Shown here: piece by piece, positions 6,962-14,748 of the stretch | Position numbering within the stretch: position 1 is the first letter of the stretch | Layout: each line of letters begins with the position of its first letter | Origin: Methanolobus bombayensis | GTDB lineage: Archaea > Halobacteriota > Methanosarcinia > Methanosarcinales > Methanosarcinaceae | Length of the DNA stretch: 32,995 bases | Assembly: GCF_017873415.1 (NCBI RefSeq) | Contig: NZ_JAGGKD010000021.1 | Coordinates: 1-32,995 of the forward strand | Direction: 5' to 3' | The notes under the pieces: generated by a model | What the model was told of the DNA's origin: nothing | The model's input: the letters and a program-made list of their open reading frames with translations, nothing else | Database searches by the model: none | Program-made: the position numbers and the translations under genes

Positions 6962-7705
6962 TCACTCCCATGTGTATTTACCTGCAAATGGTCTGGCGCT
7001 TGAAGGAACTATTTTTGAATAGTTAGTGTTCAGGAAAGGTTTAGGGTCAATATCGAACCTTTCACAGAATTCTTCAATCACAGGAGTTACATTTTCCAGG
7101 TCTTCTTCAGTAAAATCAACCTTTTTCGCACCAACACCGAGTAATTTTACGTCGACATCGCCGCGGATAACAATTTCCCCACCGTGGATTCCGCTGCCAA
7201 TTCCTCTATCCTGAACTGCTGGTTCATGGCCAATACCAAGTACAAGGATAAGACCACCTGCCATGTATTCGCCAAGGAAAGCATGAGTTGTGCCGCCCAC
7301 CACAAGTATAGGACGTTTACACTCGTACTGTTTCATATGTATGCCGCCACGGTAGCCGATGTTTCCTTCTACGAAAACCTTACCACCACGCATGCTGTGT
7401 GCCACTGCATCTCCGGCACTTCCGTGAATAATGAGTACTCCGTTATCCATTGTGTTACCCGGTGCATGTTCAGCGTCACCGAATACTTCACATTCAGGAC
7501 CACTCATGAACATTCCAAGGTCACCACCAGGAACACCATTAACGGTGATCTTTGCGTCACCTCTGAGACCGTTACCTATGAAACGCTGTCCAAGAACATT
7601 ATTGAGGACAATCTCCTTGACACCGGAAGCAACTGCTTCACGTATCTGCCTGTTAAGAGGGGTATAGTGCATACCCTTTGTATCAATAACCAAAGGTTCT
7701 GCCAT
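6962..7705 (-). CDS. Glutamate synthase GXGXG-domain subunit
   Basis: A 247-residue stand-alone version of the C-terminal beta-helix domain of glutamate synthase. Repeated G-x-x-G-x-x-x-G turns are visible throughout: GQRFIGNGLRGDAKITVNG, GGDLGMFMSGPECEVFGDAE, GDAVAHSMRGGKVFVEGNIG, GGTTHAFLGEYMAGGLILVLG and GGEIVIRGDV. In one-chain GOGAT this domain holds the glutaminase and FMN domains in position so that ammonia can be channelled. Here it is a separate polypeptide, as in other archaea. The ATG lies two bases after the stop of the FMN-synthase gene, with GAGG at its front, so expression is coupled. About 60 residues after the last glycine repeat form a C-terminal tail that could dock the FrhB-like subunit; that is a guess. 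Confidence 0.9.
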   Translation of the reverse strand: MAEPLVIDTKGMHYTPLNRQIREAVASGVKEIVLNNVLGQRFIGNGLRGDAKITVNGVPGGDLGMFMSGPECEVFGDAEHAPGNTMDNGVLIIHGSAGDAVAHSMRGGKVFVEGNIGYRGGIHMKQYECKRPILVVGGTTHAFLGEYMAGGLILVLGIGHEPAVQDRGIGSGIHGGEIVIRGDVDVKLLGVGAKKVDFTEEDLENVTPVIEEFCERFDIDPKPFLNTNYSKIVPSSARPFAGKYTWE

Positions 7706-7707
7706 CC

Positions 7708-9216
7708 TCAGGCCCCCACTGAATCTATTTGCATGACATCAAGTAATCCCTGGTCAAGCATGTATCCTCTGAGACGCTCACGGTTACCGCGCAGACTCTC
7801 AATACTGTTAAGACCTGCTGCACCCATAAGTTCACTCAGTTCAAGTGTCCATGCGTGGATAAGGTTTGCAACATTCTGTGCTCCAACCTCCGGGTCAATG
7901 CGTTCAACCAGTTCAGACTTCTGGGTTGCAATACCCCATGGACAGAGCCCACGGTAGCAGTTACCACAGACACGGCATCCCAGTGCGATAAGTGAAGCAG
8001 TTCCGATATAAACTGCATCCGCACCAAGTGCAATGGACTTTGCAAGGTCACCGCTGTTGCGTATACCACCACTGGCTATGATGGAAACCTCGTTCCTGAT
8101 ACCCTGGTCGTTGAGTTTCTGGTCTACTGCAGCAATAGCAGCTTCAATAGGGATTCCTACATTATCCCTGAATACCTTTGGCGCTGCACCTGTACCACCC
8201 TTGAAACCATCAATTACAACAGCATCTGCAGATGATCTTGCGATACCTGCTGCAATTGCGGCTACGTTGTGTACTGCAGCGATCTTTACGAAGACCGGCT
8301 TTTCCCAGTTTGTGGCTTCCTTAAGACTGCGCACAAGCTGAGCAAGGTCTTCGATACTGTAAATATCATGATGAGGAGCAGGACTTATTGCGTCTGAACC
8401 CAGAGGGATCATACGTGTACATGATACGTCTGCACAGACCTTTTCTCCAGGAAGGTGTCCGCCGATACCCGGCTTGGCACCCTGACCCACCTTGATCTCA
8501 ATAGCTGCACCGCGCTCCAGATAGTCGATATCGACACCAAAACGTCCTGATGCGATCTGGACAATTGTATGGTCCTGGTATGGATAGATTGACTCGTGCA
8601 TTCCTCCCTCACCGGTTCCCATGAAAGTCCCGGTCTTTGCTACTGCTTTTGCAAGGCTGAGCTGTGCGTTAAGACTGATAGCACCATAACTCATGTGTCC
8701 TATCATGAGAGGAGTAGCAAGCTTGAGGTTTGGAGTAAGCTGTGTAGTAAGATCAATGTCTCCATTGTTCTTTGTAAATTCAAGTTTTGAAGGCTTCTTA
8801 CCGATGTATGTCCTCAGCTCCATTGGTTCCCTGAGAGGGTCGATACTTGGGTTTGTGACCTGACATGCATCAAGTACCAGCCTGTCAAATATAATAGGAT
8901 AATCAACTGCATTTCCCATTCCTGCCAGGATTATCTTTCCAGTGCGTGCCTGGTTAATAACATCCTCACGTGCCTCTGTTGTCCAGAGTGGGTGACTGCG
9001 GTAATCCACAGGCCTCTCTTTTAGATTGATAGCATCCCTTGGACACATGGAAATACAACGGTGACATGCAGTACATTTGCGTGAATCTATGATGATCTTG
9101 TCATCCTCAATTCTGTAAACGCCATAAGAACAGTTATCAACACAGCGCATACATTTCATACACTGGTCACGATCGATGCTGATCTTGTACTTAAGCGGAA
9201 CACTTCCAAGACTCAT
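7708..9216 (-). CDS. gltB: Glutamate synthase, ferredoxin/FMN synthase subunit (archaeal type)
   Basis: A 502-residue catalytic subunit: reductive transfer of ammonia to 2-oxoglutarate to give glutamate. The N-terminus has two 4Fe-4S ferredoxin motifs (Cys 19/22/25/29 and 48/51/54/58), absent from the bacterial large subunit and able to accept electrons from a partner. The FMN-binding TIM barrel follows (about 90-480), with HMSYGAISLNAQ, GTGEGGMH, KVGQGAKPGIGGHLPG, SPAPHHDIYSIEDLAQL, DGFKGGTGAAP and ASGGIRNSGD-AK. CRVCGNCYRGLCPWG (414-428) gives the CX5CX4C ligands of the 3Fe-4S cluster. The start ATG overlaps the glutaminase stop by four bases (ATGA). Domain content and neighbours make this one of the most secure calls in the window. 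Confidence 0.95.
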   Translation of the reverse strand: MSLGSVPLKYKISIDRDQCMKCMRCVDNCSYGVYRIEDDKIIIDSRKCTACHRCISMCPRDAINLKERPVDYRSHPLWTTEAREDVINQARTGKIILAGMGNAVDYPIIFDRLVLDACQVTNPSIDPLREPMELRTYIGKKPSKLEFTKNNGDIDLTTQLTPNLKLATPLMIGHMSYGAISLNAQLSLAKAVAKTGTFMGTGEGGMHESIYPYQDHTIVQIASGRFGVDIDYLERGAAIEIKVGQGAKPGIGGHLPGEKVCADVSCTRMIPLGSDAISPAPHHDIYSIEDLAQLVRSLKEATNWEKPVFVKIAAVHNVAAIAAGIARSSADAVVIDGFKGGTGAAPKVFRDNVGIPIEAAIAAVDQKLNDQGIRNEVSIIASGGIRNSGDLAKSIALGADAVYIGTASLIALGCRVCGNCYRGLCPWGIATQKSELVERIDPEVGAQNVANLIHAWTLELSELMGAAGLNSIESLRGNRERLRGYMLDQGLLDVMQIDSVGA

Positions 9217-10265
9217 TCTACAACCCTCCCGATTACAGGTTCTCCTGCCCTTGGCATGTATATTGTATCTACATCGGGGTCCATTGTACGGATAGCTGCT
9301 TCTTCACTTGAGATATACAGTTTGGAACCATTCTCTCCTACAATAAGAGGACGCAGCTTAATCCTGTCTGTGAAACCCACAATTCCATCCTTTGTTGCGA
9401 CAACAATAGCAAAAGGACCATTCATCAGAGCAGGGCCGTATGTAAGACGGAGTGCCTTCATGAATTCTTCTTTTTTCTCTGGCATCTCATCGATCTCATC
9501 CCAGAAAGGAGGTGCAAGTGCCTCAACAACCATTTCGGATGGAAGACCATGTTTTCTGCCGAGAAGGTCAAAAAGATAAGCTACTACCTCTGTATCAGTT
9601 AACATTGTACACTGGTAACCCTGACCTTCAACGTATCGGCGGTTTGTACCATATGATGTTATCTCTCCGTTGTGGACAACTGACCAGTCAAGCAGATTGA
9701 ATGGGTGAGCTCCTCCCCACCAACCGGAAGTGTTTGTTGGATAACGGTTGTGAGCAAGCCATATGTAACCCTTGTAATCTTCAATTCTGTAAAAATTAGC
9801 TACATCTTCCGGCCATCCCGAAGCCTTAAAGACTCCAAGGTTCTTACCTGAGGAGAAAACAAGAGCACCTTCTACCTCTGTATTAATCGCCATCACGAGA
9901 TTTGTTACATTATCATCATCCGGGTTTGTGCTTCCTACCACAAGATCAGTAAAAGGTTTGAAGAAATATCTCCAGGGTATGTGTTCTTTTTTAAGACCTG
10001 GCTGTTCATATGTCGGGATCTCTTCCTGATGGACTATCCTTCCCCATTGTTTCAATATTGCGTCAACCCTGGTCTTAGGTTCTAACAGATTATCAAAAAA
10101 TACGTGGATAGCGTAGCAGTCTGCATAATCAGGATATATTCCGTAAGCTACATATCCTGCGCCTTCTCCACTTCCTCTTTCATCCATCAGACTCAGAGCT
10201 CTTTTAATGTGAGAGCCGTCCATTCTGGACATGGTCCGATCGATTACGCCTATAATTCCGCACAT
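9213..10265 (-). CDS. gltA: Glutamate synthase glutaminase subunit (class II amidotransferase)
   Basis: A 350-residue Ntn-type glutamine amidohydrolase supplying ammonia to the FMN subunit. The start is taken at ATG 10265 so that Cys-2 (MCGIIGVIDR) becomes the N-terminal nucleophile after Met removal; a GTG three codons upstream would bury it and is rejected. Other class II signatures are YIWLAHNRYPTNTSGWWGGAHPFNL, the WSVVHNGEITSYGTNRRYVE loop, LTDTEVVAYLFDLL, and GPFAIVVATKDGIVGFTDRIKLRPL. GTGATC precedes the ATG by three bases, and the 5' region has A/T-rich TATA-like stretches. It is the first gene of the four-gene glutamate synthase cluster, 200 bases downstream of a glutamine synthetase gene on the same strand. 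Confidence 0.93.
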   Translation of the reverse strand: MCGIIGVIDRTMSRMDGSHIKRALSLMDERGSGEGAGYVAYGIYPDYADCYAIHVFFDNLLEPKTRVDAILKQWGRIVHQEEIPTYEQPGLKKEHIPWRYFFKPFTDLVVGSTNPDDDNVTNLVMAINTEVEGALVFSSGKNLGVFKASGWPEDVANFYRIEDYKGYIWLAHNRYPTNTSGWWGGAHPFNLLDWSVVHNGEITSYGTNRRYVEGQGYQCTMLTDTEVVAYLFDLLGRKHGLPSEMVVEALAPPFWDEIDEMPEKKEEFMKALRLTYGPALMNGPFAIVVATKDGIVGFTDRIKLRPLIVGENGSKLYISSEEAAIRTMDPDVDTIYMPRAGEPVIGRVVE

Positions 10266-10291
10266 GTTGATCACTATAAGTATTTATTTTT

Positions 10292-10358
10292 AGGGCTTTG
10301 AGATAGTATTTACCTGATATGAACTTAACCATGCAAAAATCCACTCAGGAAAAGCCCT
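10292..10358. promoter_or_regulatory. Separated inverted repeat upstream of the glutamate synthase operon
   Basis: AGGGCTTT at 10292-10299 and AAAGCCCT at 10351-10358 are exact inverted copies 51 bases apart, and GAG/CTC steps near their inner ends extend the symmetry. They bracket the likely promoter of the minus-strand glt operon. They may be paired operator half-sites or a leader RNA stem. Confidence 0.35.
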
Positions 10359-10364
10359 GGATCG

Positions 10365-10413
10365 CGTGAACAACTTCTATTCACGTTTTAGCAGCCTGGA
10401 AAAAGGTGCTGCT
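10365..10413. other. Two small hairpins in the glnA-gltA gap
   Basis: CGTGAA/TTCACG (10365-10370 and 10380-10385, nine-base loop) and AGCAGC/GCTGCT (10390-10395 and 10408-10413, twelve-base loop) stand side by side. Neither is followed by a T tract on the minus strand. They could be processing or attenuation structures between glnA and glt. Confidence 0.35.
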
Positions 10414-10449
10414 TGAAATATGTTGAAAGTAATTGAATATAAATTAAAA

Positions 10450-10469
10450 GTAAGGGAAATTACCCTTAC
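10450..10469 (-). terminator. glnA terminator overlapping the stop codon
   Basis: On the minus strand GTAAGGG and CCCTTAC form a 7-bp stem with a six-base loop, followed directly by TTTTAATTTA. The glnA stop codon (10466-10468) lies in the first arm. This fits partial termination between glnA and the glutamate synthase genes. Confidence 0.6.
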
Positions 10470-11806
10470 AGTACGCTAAGATAGGTATCAAGTTCCCACT
10501 GGTGGACCTGAGCCTTGTAGTCGTCCCACTGGGCAGTCTTAGCTTCGATATAGTTCTCGAATACGTGCTCTCCGACTACGTCCTTGACGAAGTCACTGGC
10601 AGCCATAAGGTCAATTGCTTCCTTAAGGTTACCTGGCATGGATTCAATACCTTTTGCCTTTCTGTCTTCCTCGGTGAGCTGGAAGATGTTAACATCAGTT
10701 GATGCTCCTGCATCCATTCCCTTCTCAATACCATCAAGACCTGCACTGAGCATTGCAGCGAATGCAAGATATGGGTTACATGCTGGGTCCGGGCATCTGA
10801 GTTCTACCCTTGTACCTTTTCCTCTTGTTGCAGGAATTCTGATAAGGGAACTGCGGTTTGATGCAGACCATGTGCAGTAGATAGGTGCCTCATATCCAGG
10901 TACAAGCCTCTTGTATGAGTTGACTGTTGAGTTCGTGATTGCTGCAAATTCACGGACGTGTGAGAGAAGACCTGCAATGTACTGCTTTGCAGTTTCTGAG
11001 AGCTGGTCTGTTGTGTTTGGATCATAGAATGCGTTCTCACCATCCTTCATGAGAGACTGGTTAGAGTGCATACCTGAACCGTTTTCGCCAAAGATTGGTT
11101 TTGGCATGAATGTTGCGTAGTAGCCCATGTGTGCTGCAATGGACTTTACGACATACTTGAATGTTACAATGTTGTCACATGTGGTAAGTACATCACCGAA
11201 TCTGAAGTTGATCTCGTGCTGTGATGGAGCTACTTCGTGATGGGATGCTTCGATCTTGAATCCCATGTCCTCAAGAGCAAAGTCAATTGCCCTTCTGACA
11301 TCCTGTGCCTTGTCAAGAGGGGTAAAGTCGAAATATCCACCGTGATCTGTGAGGTTTGTGGTTGGATGACCTTTATCATCAAGCTCAAAGAGGAAGAACT
11401 CACACTCTGGACCAATGTTCATTGCGTAGCCCTTTTCTGCCGCCTTTTCAATAGCTCTTTTCAGGACATATCTAGGGTCACCTTCGAATGGTTGTCCATT
11501 AGGTCTGTATACATCACCAATGATACGGGCAACTGCGCCTTCCTGAGGTCTCCATGGGAGGATTCTGAAAGTTGTTGGGTCTGGCATTAGGATCATATCG
11601 GACTCTTCGATCCTTGTGAAACCTTCGATTGATGAACCATCGAACATTACACCATTTTCAAATGCTTCTTCAAGATCTTCTGCAGGGATTGCCCAGCTTT
11701 TGATCATACCCATTGTGTCGGTGAATTGGATTCTTATGAATTTAACATCGCACTCTTTTACAGTCTGTAAAACTTCTTCCTTTGTTGCTGGATTTACATT
11801 TACCAT
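10466..11806 (-). CDS. glnA: Glutamine synthetase, type I (GlnA1-like)
   Basis: A 446-residue cytoplasmic glutamine synthetase. Motifs: FDGSSIEGFTRIEESDM, GPECEFFLF (most relatives have Leu at the Cys), SHHEVAPSQHEINF, NGSGMHSNQSL, KRLVPGYEAPIYCTWSASNR, RVELRCPDPACNPYL. No adenylylation loop is present. ATG 11806 is preceded by AGAGGAG with eight bases between; an upstream frame extension to 11848 is rejected. From memory it is closer than the plus-strand paralogue to the 2-oxoglutarate-responsive GlnA1 of Methanosarcina mazei. It lies upstream of the four glutamate synthase genes on the same strand, so together they make a complete GS/GOGAT cycle. A strong TATA box sits at 11862-11870. Confidence 0.95.
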   Translation of the reverse strand: MVNVNPATKEEVLQTVKECDVKFIRIQFTDTMGMIKSWAIPAEDLEEAFENGVMFDGSSIEGFTRIEESDMILMPDPTTFRILPWRPQEGAVARIIGDVYRPNGQPFEGDPRYVLKRAIEKAAEKGYAMNIGPECEFFLFELDDKGHPTTNLTDHGGYFDFTPLDKAQDVRRAIDFALEDMGFKIEASHHEVAPSQHEINFRFGDVLTTCDNIVTFKYVVKSIAAHMGYYATFMPKPIFGENGSGMHSNQSLMKDGENAFYDPNTTDQLSETAKQYIAGLLSHVREFAAITNSTVNSYKRLVPGYEAPIYCTWSASNRSSLIRIPATRGKGTRVELRCPDPACNPYLAFAAMLSAGLDGIEKGMDAGASTDVNIFQLTEEDRKAKGIESMPGNLKEAIDLMAASDFVKDVVGEHVFENYIEAKTAQWDDYKAQVHQWELDTYLSVL

Positions 11807-12168
11807 TTTGACTACTCCTCTATTCACTAAGGGGCGTAAGTATCCCATTACCTATTAGATACTATATATACTTTACGTATGGTGCAGGAAATTAATAATC
11901 CACTCCTCAAAGAAAAATAAAATCAGGAATTAATAAAAACTTACCTCTCATATGATTCAAAATTCAGAAAAACACAATCCTGAATAAGAAATACACAAGT
12001 TTAAACCAATATATACAATTTGCATGGATCTTAAAGAACCTTCTCTCAAAAAGTTCAAAATCCCGGAAAGAGGAAGGCTAAGTCTGAGGTTGCCGCAGCT
12101 ACCAACGATACTTGCGGAAAGTTTATCATTCTTGCAAAAATAGTGATTTTAAGAAGAGAGATTGATAC
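11807..12168. promoter_or_regulatory. Divergent promoter region between glnA (minus) and hdrC (plus)
   Basis: About 360 bases without a gene. CTATATATA at 11862-11870 is the glnA TATA box on the minus strand, predicting a start about 36 bases before the ATG, with AGAGGAG (11815-11821) as the ribosome binding site. AATATATAC at 12009-12017 is the hdrC TATA box, leaving a leader of roughly 130 bases before the ATG at 12169. No operator palindrome stands out. Confidence 0.6.
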
Positions 12169-12687
12169 ATGGAAGATGAAGAAGCAATGGAAGCAGAAAT
12201 ATCTGGCAAGCTCAATAGTGTTTCTGTCGGTGCTCTTAGATGCATGCAATGCGGAATATGCAGTAGTAGCTGTCCCTCCGGAAGGCACACCAGTCTGAAT
12301 ATACGAAAAATCGTAAAAATCGCAGGTAAAAACAGTGATATTCTGGACAATGAGGAATTATGGATGTGCACAACCTGTTATAACTGTCATGAAAGATGTC
12401 CCAGAGGCATTGATATCGTTGATATATTACTAAAGATAAGAGCCGTAGCTGCGCAGAGCGGAAGAATCCTCCCAGAACACAGGCAGGTCTGTAAGATGCT
12501 CCTTGAATGCGGACATGCGGTCCCAATTAATGACACTAACAAAACAAAGAGAACAGAAATAGGCCTTGAAGAGATGCCGGAAACTGTGCACAAATATAAG
12601 GACGGGCTTGAAGAAGTGAAGAAATTAATGACATCTTGTGGTTTCGATGAACTTATAATGCAAAATGAAGGAGAGAACAGAGCATGA
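12169..12687 (+). CDS. hdrC: CoB-CoM heterodisulfide reductase subunit C (soluble type)
   Basis: A 172-residue electron-transfer subunit with two 4Fe-4S motifs: CMQCGICSSSCPSG (Cys 25/28/31/35) and CTTCYNCHERCPRG (Cys 67/70/73/77). In cytoplasmic HdrABC it passes electrons from HdrA to HdrB. Family features include SGRHTSLNIRKIVKIA, LWMCTTCYNCHERCPRGIDIVD and ILPEHRQVCKMLLECGHAVPINDTN. The stop overlaps the hdrB start by four bases (ATGA). No hdrA is next to it, unlike the usual complete operon; Methanosarcina acetivorans has such a split set (HdrA2 apart from HdrC2B2), from memory. The ribosome binding site before ATG 12169 is weak, and an ATG at 12187 is a possible alternative start. Confidence 0.92.
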   Translation: MEDEEAMEAEISGKLNSVSVGALRCMQCGICSSSCPSGRHTSLNIRKIVKIAGKNSDILDNEELWMCTTCYNCHERCPRGIDIVDILLKIRAVAAQSGRILPEHRQVCKMLLECGHAVPINDTNKTKRTEIGLEEMPETVHKYKDGLEEVKKLMTSCGFDELIMQNEGENRA

Positions 12688-13580
12688 AAGGTTTATCACT
12701 CTTTCTTGGATGCCTTGTTCCCAACAGATATCCCGGGATTGAAATGGCAACTAAATTGTGCCTTGCAAAAATGGATATCGATTGCGTGGACCTTCCCGGC
12801 GCATCCTGCTGCCCGGCTCCCGGAGTGTTCAGGTCCTTTGACAGGACAACGTGGCTGACGCTGGCAAGCCGTAATATAGTACTGTCAGAGCAAATGGACA
12901 GGAACATGCTCACAATATGCAATGGATGTTTCAGCACCCTTGAAGATGCAAACCGTACCATAAAAGAAGATGATATTGTCAAAGAAGATATCAACGAACA
13001 CCTTGCAAAAGTGGGAAAAGAGATTAAAGGTGACATTGATGTCAGGCATATCATAGAATATTTCTATCAGGAATACGGGCCTGAAAAAATAAGTTCCTAT
13101 GTTGAAAGGCAGCTGGACATCAGGGTTGCTGTCCACTATGGATGCCATCTGATAAAACCAACTAAGGACAGAGGACTTGGAGGATTTGAAAGGCCCACGT
13201 TCTTTGATGAGCTTGTCACAGCATTGGGAGCAACAAGTGTGGAATACCCCGACAAAGTGGCATGCTGTGGTGCCGGCGGAGGAGTTCGTTCTGCCATGAA
13301 AGAAAGGTCTCTGAAAATGACTGAGGCAAAGTTGGCGAAAATAAAGGAAACAGGTGTGGACTGCATAGTAAATTCATGTCCGTTCTGCCATATGCAGCTT
13401 GACAGCGGGCAGGATGAGATTAAAGAATTAGCAGGAACTGAGTTTGAAATACCTGTGCTGCATTACACACAACTTCTGGGACTCGCACTGGGATTTCCTG
13501 CCGAGATGATTGGAATAGACACAGGGATTGAAAAGAACAGGAAATTGATGGATCTGCTGGACTCACAAATGGATTCCTGA
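12684..13580 (+). CDS. hdrB: CoB-CoM heterodisulfide reductase subunit B (soluble type)
   Basis: A 298-residue catalytic subunit that reduces the CoM-S-S-CoB heterodisulfide, the last step of methanogenesis, with two noncubane 4Fe-4S clusters. Both CCG domains are exact: C10-X31-C42C43-X35-C79-X2-C82 and C154-X39-C194C195-X36-C232-X2-C235. The N-terminus SLFLGCLVPNRYPGIEMATK and the second-domain VACCGAGGGVRSAMKERS are typical. GGAG precedes the ATG inside hdrC, and the ATGA overlap couples translation. With only hdrCB here, the HdrA partner must be encoded elsewhere. The soluble HdrABC type suggests a ferredoxin- and F420H2-linked role beside the membrane HdrDE of this order; that is family knowledge. 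Confidence 0.94.
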   Translation: MKGLSLFLGCLVPNRYPGIEMATKLCLAKMDIDCVDLPGASCCPAPGVFRSFDRTTWLTLASRNIVLSEQMDRNMLTICNGCFSTLEDANRTIKEDDIVKEDINEHLAKVGKEIKGDIDVRHIIEYFYQEYGPEKISSYVERQLDIRVAVHYGCHLIKPTKDRGLGGFERPTFFDELVTALGATSVEYPDKVACCGAGGGVRSAMKERSLKMTEAKLAKIKETGVDCIVNSCPFCHMQLDSGQDEIKELAGTEFEIPVLHYTQLLGLALGFPAEMIGIDTGIEKNRKLMDLLDSQMDS

Positions 13581-13693
13581 AAAATCCCATTTTACTTAAA
13601 AACAGGCGTGAAACTAAGTTGATTTGCTTTCGAGAAAGGTTTTTCACCAATAACTTTAAGATATTGAATGTTATTACGTGAGTAGCACAACAT

Positions 13694-13768
13694 GAGCGTG
13701 TGGCCTAGTCAGGATATGGCGGCAGCCTCCTAAGCTGCAAGCCGGGGGTTCAAATCCCTTCACGCTCG
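13694..13768 (+). tRNA. tRNA-Arg (anticodon CCT)
   Basis: A complete cloverleaf: acceptor arms GAGCGTG (13694-13700) and CACGCTC (13761-13767) with discriminator G; D arm GCC...GGC; anticodon arm GCAGC-CTCCTAA-GCTGC with CCT in positions 34-36, reading AGG; T arm GGGGG-TTCAAAT-CCCTT with two G-T pairs. No intron. CCA is not encoded. Confidence 0.95.
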
Positions 13769-13804
13769 CTACTTCTCTTTTTAACAATTTCCGGTGATCG
13801 ATAA

Positions 13805-14257
13805 TTGATAATAAGAAAGGCTACTGTTAAAGATGTACCAGCAATGAAAAGCATCATAGATACATATGCAAAACAGGAAATGATGCTTCAGCGCTCCCTT
13901 AGTGAGTTATATGAGTTTACCCGCAGTTTCTATGTATGTGAAATAAACGGAGAACTTGTTGGTTGCTGTGCACTCCAGGTTAGCTGGGAGGACATGGCAG
14001 AAGTGCTTTCATTTGCAGTAAAGCAGGAATACAGAGATAAGGGCATAGGAACAAAACTTGTCAAAGCCTGTCTGGAAGAAGCAAAAGAACTCGGAATCAA
14101 CAATGTATTCACACTAACCTACGCAGTTCCTTTCTTTGAGAAACAGGGCTTTGAAATAATAGACAAGCAGATGCTTCCACATAAAGTATGGACAGGGTGC
14201 ATAAAATGTCCGAAATTCCCGAATTGCGATGAAATCGCCATGATGAAATATATCTGA
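13805..14257 (+). CDS. argA: N-acetylglutamate synthase-like GNAT
   Basis: A 150-residue GNAT of the short, kinase-free N-acetylglutamate synthase type, acetylating glutamate at the first step of arginine synthesis. Features: MIIRKATVKDVPAM at the N-terminus, GCCALQVSWEDMAEVLSFAV, the acetyl-CoA loop YRDKGIGTKLV (about 79-89), NNVFTLTYAVPFFEKQGFEIID, and the diagnostic end LPHKVWTGCIKCPKFPNCDEIAM with its three Cys. The start is a TTG preceded by GGTGATC with five bases between; no ATG is suitably placed. The gene follows tRNA-Arg directly, and argB lies about 5 kb on. Related GNATs can use other amino acids, so substrate specificity is inferred. Confidence 0.8.
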   Translation: MIIRKATVKDVPAMKSIIDTYAKQEMMLQRSLSELYEFTRSFYVCEINGELVGCCALQVSWEDMAEVLSFAVKQEYRDKGIGTKLVKACLEEAKELGINNVFTLTYAVPFFEKQGFEIIDKQMLPHKVWTGCIKCPKFPNCDEIAMMKYI

Positions 14258-14301
14258 ACCATTGCCAATAATCCATCTTCATCCATAAATTCAATTTATT
14301 T

Positions 14302-14748
14302 TTATTTTGATTGCAGGTATTTTTCAAAATAAACAGTTCCACCCCCTTCATTCACAATTGAAAAACCATTTTTAAGATAAATAGAGATGGCTGTCTTCAA
14401 AGTAGAATCTGTTTTCAGCTTTGCACGGGTAAAATTTTCTTCTGCATATTCCAACGCCTTTTGGAACATACTAAAACCAATTCCTTTGCCACGACAATCT
14501 TTTCTGACATAGAACCTTTTTATCTCACAGGTGTCAGAATCCAGATACTTAACTGCGGATGTACCCACAATATCCCCATTCATAAGACACAGAAAAAATG
14601 CACCTCTTTTTTCAGGATAATTCCCGGGAATATCAACCAGATCAGAATCTTTTAAAGGATCATAGCCAAAACCTTCACCAGAAAGAACATCTAATACAAA
14701 TAATCTCGCAGCAGAGGAATACTCAGGCGAGAATGATACTATTTTCAT
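14302..14748 (-). CDS. GNAT-family N-acetyltransferase coupled to an M20 amidohydrolase
   Basis: A 148-residue GNAT of unknown substrate: EIKRFYVRKDCRGKGIGFSM (acetyl-CoA loop RGKGIG, about 94-99), ALEYAEENFTRAKLKTDST, and AISIYLKNGFSIVNEGGGTVYFEKYL, a pattern seen in small amino-acid or peptide acetyltransferases. Its ATG overlaps the end of the upstream amidohydrolase gene by four bases, so translation is coupled. An acetylase paired with a deacylase hints at turnover of one N-acyl compound, but the substrate cannot be read from the sequence. Confidence 0.78.
   Translation of the reverse strand: MKIVSFSPEYSSAARLFVLDVLSGEGFGYDPLKDSDLVDIPGNYPEKRGAFFLCLMNGDIVGTSAVKYLDSDTCEIKRFYVRKDCRGKGIGFSMFQKALEYAEENFTRAKLKTDSTLKTAISIYLKNGFSIVNEGGGTVYFEKYLQSK

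Noticed and set aside
7184-7957. A 257-codon plus-strand frame across the GXGXG and gltB genes
   Set aside because: Antisense to two well-defined glutamate synthase subunits; Cys/His/Thr-rich composition typical of a shadow frame.
11807-11848. N-terminal extension of the minus-strand glnA
   Set aside because: AGAGGAG lies just before ATG 11806 and the extension overlaps the expected leader downstream of the TATA box.
12025-12081. Short ORF (18 codons) in the hdrC leader
   Set aside because: Too short, no ribosome binding site, and no support beyond an ATG and a stop.
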